Positions 6,656-16,102 are shown, counted from the stretch's first letter. The stretch is 52,542 nt of DNA from an uncultured Clostridia bacterium (GCA_934203075.1 CAKPYT010000009.1:1-52542); one strand, 5' to 3'. Program-made: numbers and translations. The notes: a model not told the origin generated them from the letters alone.

Positions 6656-9600
6656 ATGTTCGAACTGAACAATTTCGATTCGATTCAAATCGGCATTGCT
6701 TCTCCGGAGAAGATCAGAGAATGGTCTCACGGAGAAGTCACCAAGCCTGAAACGATTAACTACCGCACCCAAAAACCGGAAAAGGACGGTTTGTTCTGTG
6801 AACGGATTTTCGGGCCCACGAAGGACTGGGAGTGTCATTGCGGCAAGTATAAGCGCATCCGCTATAAAGGCGTTGTGTGCGATAAATGCGGTGTAGAAGT
6901 AACCAAAGCCAAGGTTCGCCGCGAACGTATGGGGCACATCGAACTGGCTACGCCGGTCAGCCACATCTGGTATTTCCGCGGCGTGCCGAGCCGCATCGGC
7001 TTGATGTTGGATATTTCGCCCAAAGTGTTGGAACAGGTGCTGTACTACAGCAGTTTCATTGTGTTGGATCCGAAAGATACCCCGCTGGAAAAGAAACAAG
7101 TGCTGAACGATAAAGAATATCGCGAGGCTTGCAGCCAATACGGCGCAAACAGTTTCCGCGTCGGCATGGGCGGGGCGGCCATCAAAGAACTGCTGATGGA
7201 AATCGACCTCGAAAAAGAAGCGCAGGAACTGCGCCATATCATCGAAACAAGCAGCAGCCAAAAGAAAGCACGCGCCATCAAGCGTATTGAAATCGTGGAA
7301 GCGTTCCGCAAGTCCGGCAATCGTCCCGAATGGATGATTCTGGACGTGCTGCCGGTCATTCCGCCGGAACTTCGCCCCATGGTGCAGCTGGACGGCGGCA
7401 GATTCGCCACGAGCGACCTGAACGATTTGTATCGCCGCGTCATTAACCGCAACAACCGGTTGAAAAAACTGATCGAACTCAACGCACCGGATATCATCAT
7501 CCGCAACGAAAAGCGTATGCTGCAGGAAGCGGTGGACGGACTGATCGATAACGGCCGCAGAGGCAAAGCGGTGAGCGGTGCCGGAAACCGGGAATTGCGC
7601 TCCTTAAGCGGACTTTTGCGCGGCAAACAAGGGCGTTTCCGTCAAAACCTGCTGGGAAAACGTGTCGACTACAGCGGACGTTCCGTTATCGTCGTCGGTC
7701 CGGAACTGAAGCTGCATCAATGCGGTCTCCCGAAAGAAATGGCACTGGAACTGTTCAAACCCTTCGTGATGAAGAAACTTGTGGAGCAAAACCTCTGCCA
7801 CAACATCAAAAGCGCAAAACGCCGCATCGAACGGGCGGACAGCAAAGTGTGGGACGTGCTGGAAGACGTCATCAAGGACCATCCGGTGATGCTGAACCGT
7901 GCACCGACCCTGCACAGACTGTCCATTCAGGCCTTCGAGCCGGTGCTCATCGAAGGGCGTGCGTTGAAACTGCATCCTCTCGCTTGTACCGCATTCAATG
8001 CGGACTTCGACGGCGACCAGATGGCAGTGCACGTACCGCTTTCCATCGAAGCGCAAACCGAAGCGCGCTATCTGATGCTTGCGGCAAACAATATTTTGAA
8101 ACTTTCCGACGGCAAGCCGGTAATTTCCCCCACGCAGGATATGGTCATGGGCTGCTATTACCTCACGATCGACCGCGAAGGGGCAAAGGGCGAAGGCCGC
8201 TACTTCAGCAGCAGCGACGAAGCCGTGATGGCTTACGAAAACGGAGAAATCGAGTTGCAAAGCTCGATTCACGTCAAAGTGACGCGCCCCGTAGGGGAAA
8301 CGGGAGAAACGGTAACGGGGTTGATTCAAACCACCATCGGCAGAATCATTTTCAACGAAGCCATCCCGCAGGACCTCGGGTTTACGAAGCGCGAAACGAA
8401 AGAAGATTATCTGAAAAACGAAATCGAATTTTTGGTAGGCAAATCGCAACTGAAACAAATCGTGGAACGTTGCTTTAAATTAAAAGGCACCACCAAAACG
8501 GCAGAAGTGCTGGATGCCATCAAATCGCTCGGCTACAAATACAGCACGATCGGTGCCATTACCGCCAGCGTATTCGATATGACGATTCCGGTAGAGAAAA
8601 AAGAGATTTTGTCCGCTGCCGAACACAGAGCCATTCAGATCGAAGACATGTACAACTGCGGGTTGATTACCGATAACGAACGGTACAAACAGGTGGTTGA
8701 CACGTGGGAAAAAGCAACCGACGCAGTAACGGATAAACTGAAAAAGTCTTTGAGCAAGTTTAACCCGATCTGGATGATGGCAAACTCCGGTGCGCGCGGC
8801 AGCATGAACCAGATCCGCCAATTGTGCGGTATGCGTGGTTTGATGAGCGACCCGTCCGGTAAAACCATCGAGCTGCCGGTAAAGGCATGCTTCCGCGAGG
8901 GCTTAACGGTTTTGGAATACTTCATTTCTTCGCACGGCGGCCGCAAAGGTTTGGCCGATACGGCGTTGAAAACGGCAGACTCCGGTTATCTGACGCGTCG
9001 TCTGGTGGACGTGGCGCAGGACGTTATCGTCCGCGAAGACGATTGCTGCAAGGGCAGCAAGGCAACCGGCGCCTGGATCAGTGCTTTCACCGGGGATAAG
9101 AAGGAAGAAATTATCGAAAAACTTTCGGACCGTATTGCCGGAAAGTTTACGATCGACCCCGTGATTCATCCCGTAACGGGAGAAGTTATGGTGCCCGCCG
9201 GCGAAATGATCACCGACGATATGGCGGTAGAAATCGAAAAAGCGGGAATCACCAAGGTATACGTACGTACGGTGCTCACCTGCCGCAGCAAGCAAGGCGT
9301 TTGTGCAAAATGCTACGGCAAAAACATGGCGAACGGCAGACCCGTTGCCCTGGGGGAAGCGGTCGGCGTCATTGCGGCACAGTCCATCGGCGAGCCGGGC
9401 ACGCAGTTAACGATGCGTACCTTCCATACGGGCGGTGTTGCTTCCGGTAACGATATCACGCAAGGTTTGCCGCGTGTCGAAGAATTGTTCGAAGCGCGTC
9501 GGCCGAAGGGCGTTGCCATCCTCAGTGATATTAAGGGCACGGTGCGTGTGGACGAGGGCGCAGACAAGCGCGAAGTCACCGTCATCCGCGAGGACGGAGA

Positions 9601-10189
9601 AAGCAAGAGTTACTTCATTCCGTTTGCGGCGCGCCTGAAAGTTGCTACGGGCGACCAGATCGAAGTAGGCGACCAGTTAACGGAAGGCTCCATTGCTCCG
9701 CAGGATTTGCTCCGCACGAAGGGCATCAAAGCCGTTCAGGAGTATTTGTTAAAAGAAGTGCAATCGGTATATCGTTTGCAGGGCGTAGAAATCAACGACA
9801 AGCACGTAGAAGTCATCGTTCGTCAGATGATGCGAAAAGTGCGGGTGGAGGACGCCGGGGACACGAATCTGTTGCCGGGCGAACTCACGGATATTTTCCG
9901 CTTCGAAGAAGAAAACGACCACGCATTGGAAAACGACGGAAGACCGGCCACGGCAAAGAGAACGTTGCTGGGAATTACGAAAGCATCGCTCGCTACGGAT
10001 AGTTTCCTGTCGGCAGCGTCCTTCCAGGAAACGAGCCGCGTGCTGACGGAAGCGGCCATCAAGAGCAAGGTCGATCCGTTGTACGGGTTAAAAGAAAACG
10101 TGATCATCGGCAAACTGATCCGCGCCGGCACGGGAATGAAAGAATACAAAAACATCAACGTGACGGAAACCGGCAAAACAGCGGAATAA
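6656..10189 (+). CDS. rpoC: DNA-directed RNA polymerase subunit beta'
   Basis: An 1177-residue beta' subunit. In order: the N-terminal zinc site (CHCGKYK...CDKCGVEV, about residues 60-80), the catalytic loop NADFDGDQMAVH that holds the active-site magnesium, the trigger-loop region around GARGSMNQIRQLCGMRG, the second zinc site (a Cys in VLTCRSKQGVCAKCYGKN), and GVIAAQSIGEPGTQLTMRTFH. Length fits Bacillota enzymes (about 1200) without large lineage inserts. GGAGG overlaps the rpoB stop at 6646-6650, so it is co-transcribed and probably translationally coupled with rpoB. No terminator follows; a new promoter begins about 45 bases beyond its stop. Confidence 0.99.
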   Translation: MFELNNFDSIQIGIASPEKIREWSHGEVTKPETINYRTQKPEKDGLFCERIFGPTKDWECHCGKYKRIRYKGVVCDKCGVEVTKAKVRRERMGHIELATPVSHIWYFRGVPSRIGLMLDISPKVLEQVLYYSSFIVLDPKDTPLEKKQVLNDKEYREACSQYGANSFRVGMGGAAIKELLMEIDLEKEAQELRHIIETSSSQKKARAIKRIEIVEAFRKSGNRPEWMILDVLPVIPPELRPMVQLDGGRFATSDLNDLYRRVINRNNRLKKLIELNAPDIIIRNEKRMLQEAVDGLIDNGRRGKAVSGAGNRELRSLSGLLRGKQGRFRQNLLGKRVDYSGRSVIVVGPELKLHQCGLPKEMALELFKPFVMKKLVEQNLCHNIKSAKRRIERADSKVWDVLEDVIKDHPVMLNRAPTLHRLSIQAFEPVLIEGRALKLHPLACTAFNADFDGDQMAVHVPLSIEAQTEARYLMLAANNILKLSDGKPVISPTQDMVMGCYYLTIDREGAKGEGRYFSSSDEAVMAYENGEIELQSSIHVKVTRPVGETGETVTGLIQTTIGRIIFNEAIPQDLGFTKRETKEDYLKNEIEFLVGKSQLKQIVERCFKLKGTTKTAEVLDAIKSLGYKYSTIGAITASVFDMTIPVEKKEILSAAEHRAIQIEDMYNCGLITDNERYKQVVDTWEKATDAVTDKLKKSLSKFNPIWMMANSGARGSMNQIRQLCGMRGLMSDPSGKTIELPVKACFREGLTVLEYFISSHGGRKGLADTALKTADSGYLTRRLVDVAQDVIVREDDCCKGSKATGAWISAFTGDKKEEIIEKLSDRIAGKFTIDPVIHPVTGEVMVPAGEMITDDMAVEIEKAGITKVYVRTVLTCRSKQGVCAKCYGKNMANGRPVALGEAVGVIAAQSIGEPGTQLTMRTFHTGGVASGNDITQGLPRVEELFEARRPKGVAILSDIKGTVRVDEGADKREVTVIREDGESKSYFIPFAARLKVATGDQIEVGDQLTEGSIAPQDLLRTKGIKAVQEYLLKEVQSVYRLQGVEINDKHVEVIVRQMMRKVRVEDAGDTNLLPGELTDIFRFEEENDHALENDGRPATAKRTLLGITKASLATDSFLSAASFQETSRVLTEAAIKSKVDPLYGLKENVIIGKLIRAGTGMKEYKNINVTETGKTAE

Positions 10190-10232
10190 TTGTAAAACGC
10201 TAAGGATGCGGCAAGTCGGTTCGGCGATTTGC

Positions 10233-10261
10233 TTGACTGATTTGCCTATCTTTGGTAAACT
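10233..10261 (+). promoter_or_regulatory. Promoter of the L7Ae-rpsL-rpsG-fusA unit
   Basis: -35 TTGACT (10233-10238), 17-base spacer, -10 TAAACT (10256-10261) preceded by TGG. The -10 hexamer is identical to the rpoB one. The predicted start point (about 10267-10269) lies only 2-4 bases before the L7Ae ATG at 10271. Confidence 0.8.
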
Positions 10262-10270
10262 TAATTGGTT

Positions 10271-10543
10271 ATGGACCATCAACAACAGATACGACACAGC
10301 TTGCAATCCGGAAAGGCAGTGGTAGGGATGCGGCAGGTTCAGCGTGGGCTGAACGAAGGCACCGTAGCTCTCGTGTATCTTTCGCAGGATTGCGACCCGG
10401 CTTTTCGCCATAAAATGGAACAACATGCTTCAGCGGCGGGCGTCCCGGTGCGCATTATGTACTCGGGGCTGGATTACCAGCATCTTTGCGGGTTGGACGT
10501 GCGCGCGCATTGCATCGGCATTTTGAAGGACGAAGCCAAATAA
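10271..10543 (+). CDS. rplGB: L7Ae/L30e-family ribosome-associated protein, YbxF-like
   Basis: A 90-residue protein of the L7Ae/L30e/Gadd45 fold, whose Bacillus relative YbxF binds kink-turn RNA and sits at the same place between rpoC and rpsL. Family features: GKAVVGMRQVQRGLNEG at the N-terminus, VALVYLSQDCDP in the middle, and the CGLDVRAHCIGIL ending. The sequence is diverged from Bacillus YbxF. The ATG at 10271 is preferred over a TTG at 10265 because promoter geometry puts the RNA start at about 10268. I see no Shine-Dalgarno sequence, and a start further inside would delete the conserved GKAVVG strand. Translation is therefore probably from a leaderless or nearly leaderless mRNA. Confidence 0.85.
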   Translation: MDHQQQIRHSLQSGKAVVGMRQVQRGLNEGTVALVYLSQDCDPAFRHKMEQHASAAGVPVRIMYSGLDYQHLCGLDVRAHCIGILKDEAK

Positions 10544-10566
10544 ACAAACCATATTTTTTGATTTTC

Positions 10567-10580
10567 TCGGCGCAAGCCGA
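10567..10580 (+). other. Small hairpin before rpsL
   Basis: TCGGC (10567-10571) pairs with GCCGA (10576-10580) around the loop GCAA. A second possible stem (GAGTT with AACTC) follows before the rpsL ribosome binding site. These may help set rpsL translation; the evidence is only the pairing. Confidence 0.35.
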
Positions 10581-10640
10581 AAAAATAGAGTTACCTTTCT
10601 TTGGGAAACTCACCGAACAATTCTGATAAGGAGGAAAGAG

Positions 10641-11012
10641 ATGCCAACAATCAATCAGTTAATCCACCAAGGTAGAAAAAGCGATGTTGTGAAGAGCAAA
10701 ACCCCTATGCTGGAAGAATGCCCTCAAAAACGCGGCGTATGCCTCAACGTTACCACAACCTCTCCGAAAAAGCCGAACTCCGCATTGCGTAAAATCGCGC
10801 GTGTTCGTCGTACCAACGGTATGGAAGGTACCTGCTACATTCCGGGAGAAGGCCACAACCTGCAAGAGCACAGCGTGGTTTTGATCCGCGGCGGCAGGGT
10901 GAAGGATTTGCCTGGTGTTCGTTATCACATCATTCGTGGTGCGTTGGATACCGCAGGCGTTGCAAAACGCAAACAGTCCCGTTCGAAATACGGCGTGAAA
11001 AAAGGCAAATAA
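10641..11012 (+). CDS. rpsL: 30S ribosomal protein S12
   Basis: A 123-residue S12, which sits at the decoding centre of the small subunit. PQKRGVC, SPKKPNSALRKIARVR and GHNLQEHSVVLIRGGRVKDLPGVRYH are intact. The two lysines where streptomycin-resistance changes usually fall (in PKKPNS and RVKDLPG) are the wild-type residues, so this protein should not confer resistance. The length is that of the shorter S12 form; the roughly 13-residue insert of Bacillus S12 before PQKRGVC is absent. ATG 10641 follows AAGGAGGAAAG. Its distance to rpsG (180 bases) is long for this operon and the spacer is strongly structured. Confidence 0.98.
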   Translation: MPTINQLIHQGRKSDVVKSKTPMLEECPQKRGVCLNVTTTSPKKPNSALRKIARVRRTNGMEGTCYIPGEGHNLQEHSVVLIRGGRVKDLPGVRYHIIRGALDTAGVAKRKQSRSKYGVKKGK

Positions 11013-11035
11013 GCAACGAAACAGCACTCAAAACA

Positions 11036-11160
11036 AGTAATTGCTCGGTGAAACGTTTTCCCGAGAGTTACTTATGGCAGTATGCCTAAGGGCAGAAGGT
11101 TCTCTAACAGGTTACCTGTTATGCAGTTAGCTATAACAAAACTCGAGAGAGAAAACAAAG
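11036..11160 (+). promoter_or_regulatory. Structured rpsL-rpsG intercistronic region
   Basis: Within the 180-base spacer: AGTAA (11036-11040) pairs with TTACT (11068-11072) enclosing CTCGG (11044-11048) with CCGAG (11061-11065); GGCA-GTA-TGCC at 11076-11086; TAACAGG (11105-11111) with CCTGTTA (11115-11121); and TTCTCT (11100-11105) can pair with AGAGAGAA near 11146-11153. In E. coli, S7 represses its own operon by binding this same intercistronic position. A similar role here is inference. Confidence 0.5.
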
Positions 11161-11192
11161 AAAATCACATTATCTAAAGGAGGTAAACTTTA

Positions 11193-11666
11193 ATGCCAAG
11201 AAAAAACGGTAGCGTATCGAAGAGAAGCGTTTTGCCGGACCCGATGTATAACAGCGTGGTTCTGACGAAATTCATCAATCAGATTATGCTGGACGGTAAA
11301 AAAGGCGTGGCACAAAGCATTGTGTACGACGCTTTCGACATTATAAAGGAAAAAATGAATCAGGATCCATTGGAAGTATTCACGCAGGCGTTGAATAACG
11401 TTATGCCGATGCTGGAAGTAAAAGCACGTCGTGTCGGCGGTGCGAACTATCAGGTCCCTATGGAAATCCGTCCCGAAAGAAGACAGACTTTGGCAATCCG
11501 TTGGTTGACAAACGCATCCAGAGCCCGCAGCGAAAAAGAAATGTATCAACGTGTGGCGGCAGAATTGATGGATGCTTTCAACTCTACGGGTGCTGCATTC
11601 AAGAAAAAAGAAGACATGCATCGTATGGCAGAGGCAAACAAAGCTTTTGCGCATTTCAGATGGTAG
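11193..11666 (+). CDS. rpsG: 30S ribosomal protein S7
   Basis: A 157-residue S7, the primary assembly protein of the 30S head domain. It begins MPRKNGSVSKR and shows VLPDPMYNSVVLTKFINQIMLDGKKG, VKARRVGGANYQVPMEIRPERR and the C-terminal RMAEANKAFAHFRW. Length matches the family (156). The start is unambiguous: AAAGGAGG at 11177-11184 before ATG 11193. It lies between rpsL and fusA in the standard str order; fusA begins 14 bases after its stop. The preceding structured spacer makes feedback control by S7 plausible. Confidence 0.98.
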   Translation: MPRKNGSVSKRSVLPDPMYNSVVLTKFINQIMLDGKKGVAQSIVYDAFDIIKEKMNQDPLEVFTQALNNVMPMLEVKARRVGGANYQVPMEIRPERRQTLAIRWLTNASRARSEKEMYQRVAAELMDAFNSTGAAFKKKEDMHRMAEANKAFAHFRW

Positions 11667-11680
11667 GCTAGGAGAAGAAT

Positions 11681-13783
11681 ATGCCAAGAAAATATCCACT
11701 CGAATTAGTGCGTAATATCGGTATCATGGCACACATCGATGCCGGCAAAACCACTACCAGCGAGCGTATCCTGTTCTTTTCGGGCAAAACCCGTAAAATC
11801 GGCGAAGTGCACGACGGCGCAGCCGTTATGGACTCCATGGTGCAGGAACAGGAACGCGGTATTACCATTGCCAGTGCGGCGACAACCGTTCATTGGATCG
11901 ATAGTCACAACGGGATCGATCACCGTATCAACCTGATCGATACCCCGGGTCACGTAGACTTTACGATGGAAGTAGAACGTTGCTTGCGTGTTCTGGACGG
12001 CGCCGTTGCGGTATTTTGCGCCAAGGGCGGCGTAGAACCGCAAAGCGAAACCGTATGGCATCAGGCAACGAAGTACAGAGTGCCGAGAATTGCGTTTGTC
12101 AACAAGATGGACATCAACGGCGCAAACTTCGAAAACGTGGTTCAGATGATGAAAGATCGTTTGAAATCCAATGCGTTGCCCATTCAGTTGCCGATCGGCA
12201 AAGAGGACAAGTTCATCGGTATCGTGGACTTGATCGAAAACAAAGCATATTACTATAACGACCCCACGGGCACGAAGATCGACGAAGGCGAAATTCCGGC
12301 AGATATGGCGGCACAGGTGGAAAAATACCGTACCGACGTGTTGGAATACGTTGCCGGCCGCGACGAAGCCCTGATGGAAAAATACTTTGCGGGCGAAGAG
12401 ATCTCTCCGGAAGAAATCCGCAAAGAACTGCGCAAAGGCGTGTTGGCGATGGACGTCAACCCCGTATTGTGCGGCAGTTCTTATAAAAACAAAGGCGTTC
12501 AGAAACTGTTGGATGCCGTTTGCGATTATCTGCCGTCCCCGGTGGACGTGGATCACGTCGTCGGGTTCGACTGCAAAGACAAGAGCATTCAGATCGTCCG
12601 TAAAACGAGCGACAGCGAACCGTTCTGCGGTTTGGCATTCAAAATCGTCAGCGACCCGTTCGTAGGCAAGTTGACGTACGTTCGCGTATACAGCGGTACG
12701 ATGCAGGCAGGGTCTTACATCTATAACTCTACCAAAGGCAAAAAAGAACGTTTAACCAGAATTTTGCAGATGCACTCCAACCAGAGAGAGGAAATCGAAG
12801 AAACGTACGCAGGCGAAATCGTTGCCGTCGTCGGGTTGAAAGATACCACCACGGGCGATACGCTGTGCGACGAAAAGGCTCCGATCATGTTGGATAGCAT
12901 GGAATTCCCGGAACCGGTAATCAAGGTCGCCATCGAACCCAAAACCAAACAAGGTCAGGAAAAGATGGTCATGGCGTTGGTGAAGATGGCCGAAGAAGAC
13001 CCGACCTTTAAGACGTATACGGATAAAGAAACGGGACAAACCATCATTGCCGGTATGGGCGAACTGCACCTGGAAATCATCGTTGACCGTTTGCTGCGGG
13101 AATTCAAGGTGGACGCAAACGTAGGGAATCCGCAGGTATCCTACCGTGAAACCATTCGGAAAGCGGTGGATGCGGAAGGCAAATACGCGCGTCAATCCGG
13201 CGGTAAAGGGCAGTACGGTCATTGTAAAATTCACCTGGAACCGTTGGAAGCAGGCAAAGGTTACGAGTTTGAAGACGCAACCGTCGGCGGAAGCATTCCG
13301 AAGGAATACATTCAGCCGATCAATAACGGCATTCAGGAAGCGGCGCTCAACGGCGTGCTGGCAGGATACGAAGTGGTGGACTTCAAGGCTACGGTATACG
13401 ACGGCAGCTACCACGAAGTCGACTCCAGCGAAATGGCGTTTAAGATTGCCGGCTCCATGGCGTTTAAGGATGGCGTAAGAAAAGCCAACCCCGTGTTGCT
13501 GGAACCCTTGATGAAGGTAGAAATCACCATGCCGGAAGAGTATCTCGGCGACGTTATGGGCAACATCAGCAGCCGCAGAGGCAACGTATCCGGTATTGAA
13601 ATCCGCAACGGCGTGCAGGTAGTGGATGCGTTCATCCCGCTGGCAACGATGTTCGGGTATGCAACCGATTTGCGTTCCATCACGCAAGGCCGCGGAAACT
13701 TCTCCATGCAGTTCGATCACTATGCGGAAGTTCCGAAGGCAATTGCCGACAAAATCATCGGCGAAAGAGCCACAAAAGAATAA
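11681..13783 (+). CDS. fusA: Translation elongation factor G
   Basis: A 700-residue EF-G, the GTPase that moves tRNA and mRNA through the ribosome and helps recycle ribosomes. The G domain shows AHIDAGKTTT (P-loop, about residues 17-26), QERGITI (switch I end), DTPGHVDF (switch II) and NKMD. Domains II-V follow, ending in GNFSMQFDHYAEVP. The str-operon location and normal length mark it as the housekeeping enzyme. A small oddity: the usual MDWMEQEQERG stretch reads MDSMVQEQERG here. AGGAG precedes ATG 11681. A separate promoter for tuf follows its stop. Confidence 0.98.
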   Translation: MPRKYPLELVRNIGIMAHIDAGKTTTSERILFFSGKTRKIGEVHDGAAVMDSMVQEQERGITIASAATTVHWIDSHNGIDHRINLIDTPGHVDFTMEVERCLRVLDGAVAVFCAKGGVEPQSETVWHQATKYRVPRIAFVNKMDINGANFENVVQMMKDRLKSNALPIQLPIGKEDKFIGIVDLIENKAYYYNDPTGTKIDEGEIPADMAAQVEKYRTDVLEYVAGRDEALMEKYFAGEEISPEEIRKELRKGVLAMDVNPVLCGSSYKNKGVQKLLDAVCDYLPSPVDVDHVVGFDCKDKSIQIVRKTSDSEPFCGLAFKIVSDPFVGKLTYVRVYSGTMQAGSYIYNSTKGKKERLTRILQMHSNQREEIEETYAGEIVAVVGLKDTTTGDTLCDEKAPIMLDSMEFPEPVIKVAIEPKTKQGQEKMVMALVKMAEEDPTFKTYTDKETGQTIIAGMGELHLEIIVDRLLREFKVDANVGNPQVSYRETIRKAVDAEGKYARQSGGKGQYGHCKIHLEPLEAGKGYEFEDATVGGSIPKEYIQPINNGIQEAALNGVLAGYEVVDFKATVYDGSYHEVDSSEMAFKIAGSMAFKDGVRKANPVLLEPLMKVEITMPEEYLGDVMGNISSRRGNVSGIEIRNGVQVVDAFIPLATMFGYATDLRSITQGRGNFSMQFDHYAEVPKAIADKIIGERATKE

Positions 13784-13798
13784 TTTGTGAAAAATATC

Positions 13799-13827
13799 TA
13801 GTCAAAAACAGATATTTATTGTATAAT
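13799..13827 (+). promoter_or_regulatory. tuf promoter
   Basis: -10 TATAAT (13822-13827) with TG directly in front; weak -35 TAGTCA (13799-13804) at 17 bases. It sits in the 96-base fusA-tuf spacer and would give tuf its own, higher expression. Confidence 0.65.
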
Positions 13828-13879
13828 GATTTTATTATATCTAACAAACCAAACCACACATTGTTAGGAGGATTAAAAA

Positions 13880-15094
13880 ATGGCAGAAAAAGCTAAATTT
13901 GACAGAAGCAAACCGCACGTAAACATCGGTACCATTGGCCACGTTGACCACGGCAAGACCACGTTGACCGCTGCAATCACGATGACTTTGGCTATGCTCG
14001 GCAAAGCAGAAGTAATGCGTTACGACCAAATCGATAAAGCACCGGAAGAAAGAGCCAGAGGTATCACGATTAACACCGCTCACGTAGAATACGAAACCGA
14101 AAATCGTCACTACGCACACGTAGACTGCCCGGGCCACGCGGACTATGTAAAGAACATGATCACCGGCGCCGCTCAGATGGACGGTGCGATCCTCGTTGTA
14201 TCCGCTGCAGACGGTCCGATGCCGCAAACCCGTGAACACATTCTGTTGGCTCGTCAGGTAGGCGTGCCGTACATCGTTGTGTTCCTCAACAAAACCGATA
14301 TGGTTGACGATCCGGAATTGTTGGAATTGGTCGAAATGGAAGTTCGCGAATTGCTCTCCAGCTACGAATTCCCGGGCGACGAAATCCCGATCGTAAAAGG
14401 TTCCGCATTGAAAGCAATCGAAGCTGCAACCGCAGGCAAACCGATTACCGATCCCGCATTCGCTCCGATTCTTGAGTTGATGAAAGTCGTAGACGAATAC
14501 ATCCCGACCCCGCAACGTCAAACGGACAAACCGTTCTTGATGCCGGTAGAAGACGTATTCACCATCACCGGTCGTGGCACCGTTGCTACCGGTCGTGTAG
14601 AACGTGGCGTATTGAAGATGGGCGACACGGTTGAAATCGTCGGTCTCGAAGACAAAGCACGTTCCACCGTTGTTACCGGTATCGAAATGTTCCGTAAACT
14701 TTTGGACGAAGCACAAGCCGGCGACAACATCGGCGCATTGCTGCGTGGTATCAACCGTACCGATATCGAACGCGGCCAGGTATTGGCAAAACCGGGTTCG
14801 ATTCATCCCCACAAACATTTCACCGCTCGCGTGTACGTATTGACCAAGGAAGAAGGTGGCCGTCATAGCCCGTTCTTCAACGGTTATCGTCCGCAGTTCT
14901 ACTTCCGTACGACCGACGTTACCGGAACCATCAAACTGCCGGAAGGCACCGAAATGGTTATGCCGGGCGACAACGTCGATATGGAAGTAACCCTGATCAC
15001 GCCTATCGCTATCGAACAAGGTCTGCGCTTCGCTATTCGTGAAGGCGGCCACACCGTTGGTAGCGGCGTTGTCAGCACCATCATCCAAGACTAA
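13880..15094 (+). CDS. tuf: Translation elongation factor Tu
   Basis: A 404-residue EF-Tu, which brings aminoacyl-tRNA to the ribosome as a GTP complex. The G domain shows GHVDHGKTTLTAAI, DCPGHADYVKNMI and NKTDMVDD; domains 2 and 3 follow with TGRGTVATGRVERG and the C-terminal REGGHTVGSGVVSTI. It is slightly longer than the usual 394-400 because of a few extra residues before VDEYIPTPQRQTDKP. TTAGGAGGA precedes ATG 13880. Codon choice is narrow, as expected for a very highly expressed gene. It has its own promoter and ends in a near-perfect terminator, closing the str cluster. Confidence 0.98.
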   Translation: MAEKAKFDRSKPHVNIGTIGHVDHGKTTLTAAITMTLAMLGKAEVMRYDQIDKAPEERARGITINTAHVEYETENRHYAHVDCPGHADYVKNMITGAAQMDGAILVVSAADGPMPQTREHILLARQVGVPYIVVFLNKTDMVDDPELLELVEMEVRELLSSYEFPGDEIPIVKGSALKAIEAATAGKPITDPAFAPILELMKVVDEYIPTPQRQTDKPFLMPVEDVFTITGRGTVATGRVERGVLKMGDTVEIVGLEDKARSTVVTGIEMFRKLLDEAQAGDNIGALLRGINRTDIERGQVLAKPGSIHPHKHFTARVYVLTKEEGGRHSPFFNGYRPQFYFRTTDVTGTIKLPEGTEMVMPGDNVDMEVTLITPIAIEQGLRFAIREGGHTVGSGVVSTIIQD

Positions 15095-15105
15095 TCGTCT
15101 CATAC

Positions 15106-15136
15106 AAAAAAGCATTGCTTCGGCAATGCTTTTTTC
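15106..15136 (+). terminator. Terminator after tuf
   Basis: AGCATTGC (15111-15118), tetraloop TTCG, GCAATGCT (15123-15130), flanked by A and T runs that extend the stem and give a T tract. Confidence 0.97.
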
Positions 15137-15356
15137 TTTTGCTGTTTTTCGAATACGGAAAGGGACTTTCAAGGCGAAAGGGGCAGGATCCGGCAGGATC
15201 GAGATGTTGCTGCGCAAAACCAAGAGGCAAAAAAAGAAAATCCGGCGAATCGGTTTGGGAAAGACGGTGCCGACCCAAAACGCGTTTCGTCGGAAACAAT
15301 GGACAATAGGGGCTAAGCCCTTTTGCAGAATTTAGAAATCTTTTCGGGAAAGAAAA

Positions 15357-15968
15357 CTAAGTTTCGCTTTGCAGCAAAGTCAGGATCCGTTGCTTTACGG
15401 CATTCTGTGTTGCGGCATCCTTGCCGCCCTGAGAGATATAATCCGCAACTTTAGCATAGGGCTGAATGTAAATCTCGTGCATGGGCTGCACCGTGGTACG
15501 GAACTGCTCCAGAACGCTTTCTCTGGAACGGCCTCTTTCGTGCATGTCCCGCCGCAAACGCCGTTGCAGACGAATCTCTTCCGGTTCGTCCACAAACACC
15601 TTTACGTCAAACATATCGGCAATCCGCGGCAGGCAAAACAATAAAATTCCGTCCACAAAAATAATATCTTTGGGCAATACGTCCGTATAACCGGCCCGCA
15701 GGTGTACGGTAAAGTCGTAGAGGGGCAAAGAAATGTTTTTTCCCTGCTTCAGACGCAACAGATCCCGCTGCATCAGGTCAAAGTCGACGGAATCCGGATG
15801 GTCGTAGTTGACCTTGACCCGTTGCTCATACGTCAGATCGTCGTTGGATTTGTAATAGTTGTCGGAAGACAGCATCATCGCACGTTCGCCGAAAAAGTGG
15901 CAAAGACTTTTCGCAAAAGTTGTTTTTCCGCTGCCGCTTCCGCCGCAGACGCCAATCAGCAGACTCAT
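15357..15968 (-). CDS. udk: Uridine kinase
   Basis: A 203-residue uridine/cytidine kinase of the pyrimidine salvage pathway, transferring phosphate from ATP or GTP to uridine to make UMP in the cytosol. The P-loop GGSGSGKTTFAKSL starts at residue 9; DNYYK, NYDHPDSVDFDL, PLYDFTVHLR and the lid region (RLQRRLRRDMHERGR) follow as in Udk. Length is normal (about 205-215). The ATG at 15968 has AAAGGAG seven bases upstream. It has its own promoter and is transcribed divergently from the cupin gene. No clear terminator was found beyond its stop (15137-15356 shows nothing else I can identify). Confidence 0.95.
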   Translation of the reverse strand: MSLLIGVCGGSGSGKTTFAKSLCHFFGERAMMLSSDNYYKSNDDLTYEQRVKVNYDHPDSVDFDLMQRDLLRLKQGKNISLPLYDFTVHLRAGYTDVLPKDIIFVDGILLFCLPRIADMFDVKVFVDEPEEIRLQRRLRRDMHERGRSRESVLEQFRTTVQPMHEIYIQPYAKVADYISQGGKDAATQNAVKQRILTLLQSET

Positions 15969-15997
15969 GGTAGTTCTCCTTTGGTATCGTCTGTTTC

Positions 15998-16026
15998 TTT
16001 ATACCATATTTCGGGGCAAAAGTAAA
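15998..16026 (-). promoter_or_regulatory. udk promoter
   Basis: Read leftward: -35 TTTACT (16021-16026), 17-base spacer, -10 TATAAA (15998-16003) preceded by TGG. Confidence 0.7.
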
Positions 16027-16073
16027 CGGGAGAGCCCAAAAGAATCTTCTTTTTTCAAAGGACGTGTCGCAAC

Positions 16074-16102
16074 TTGATTTTTGGGGCAAAATGAAGTATA
16101 CT
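16074..16102 (+). promoter_or_regulatory. Promoter of the cupin/AlkD-like pair
   Basis: -35 TTGATT (16074-16079), 17-base spacer, -10 TATACT (16097-16102); divergent from the udk promoter with about 50 bases between the two -35 boxes. Confidence 0.75.
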
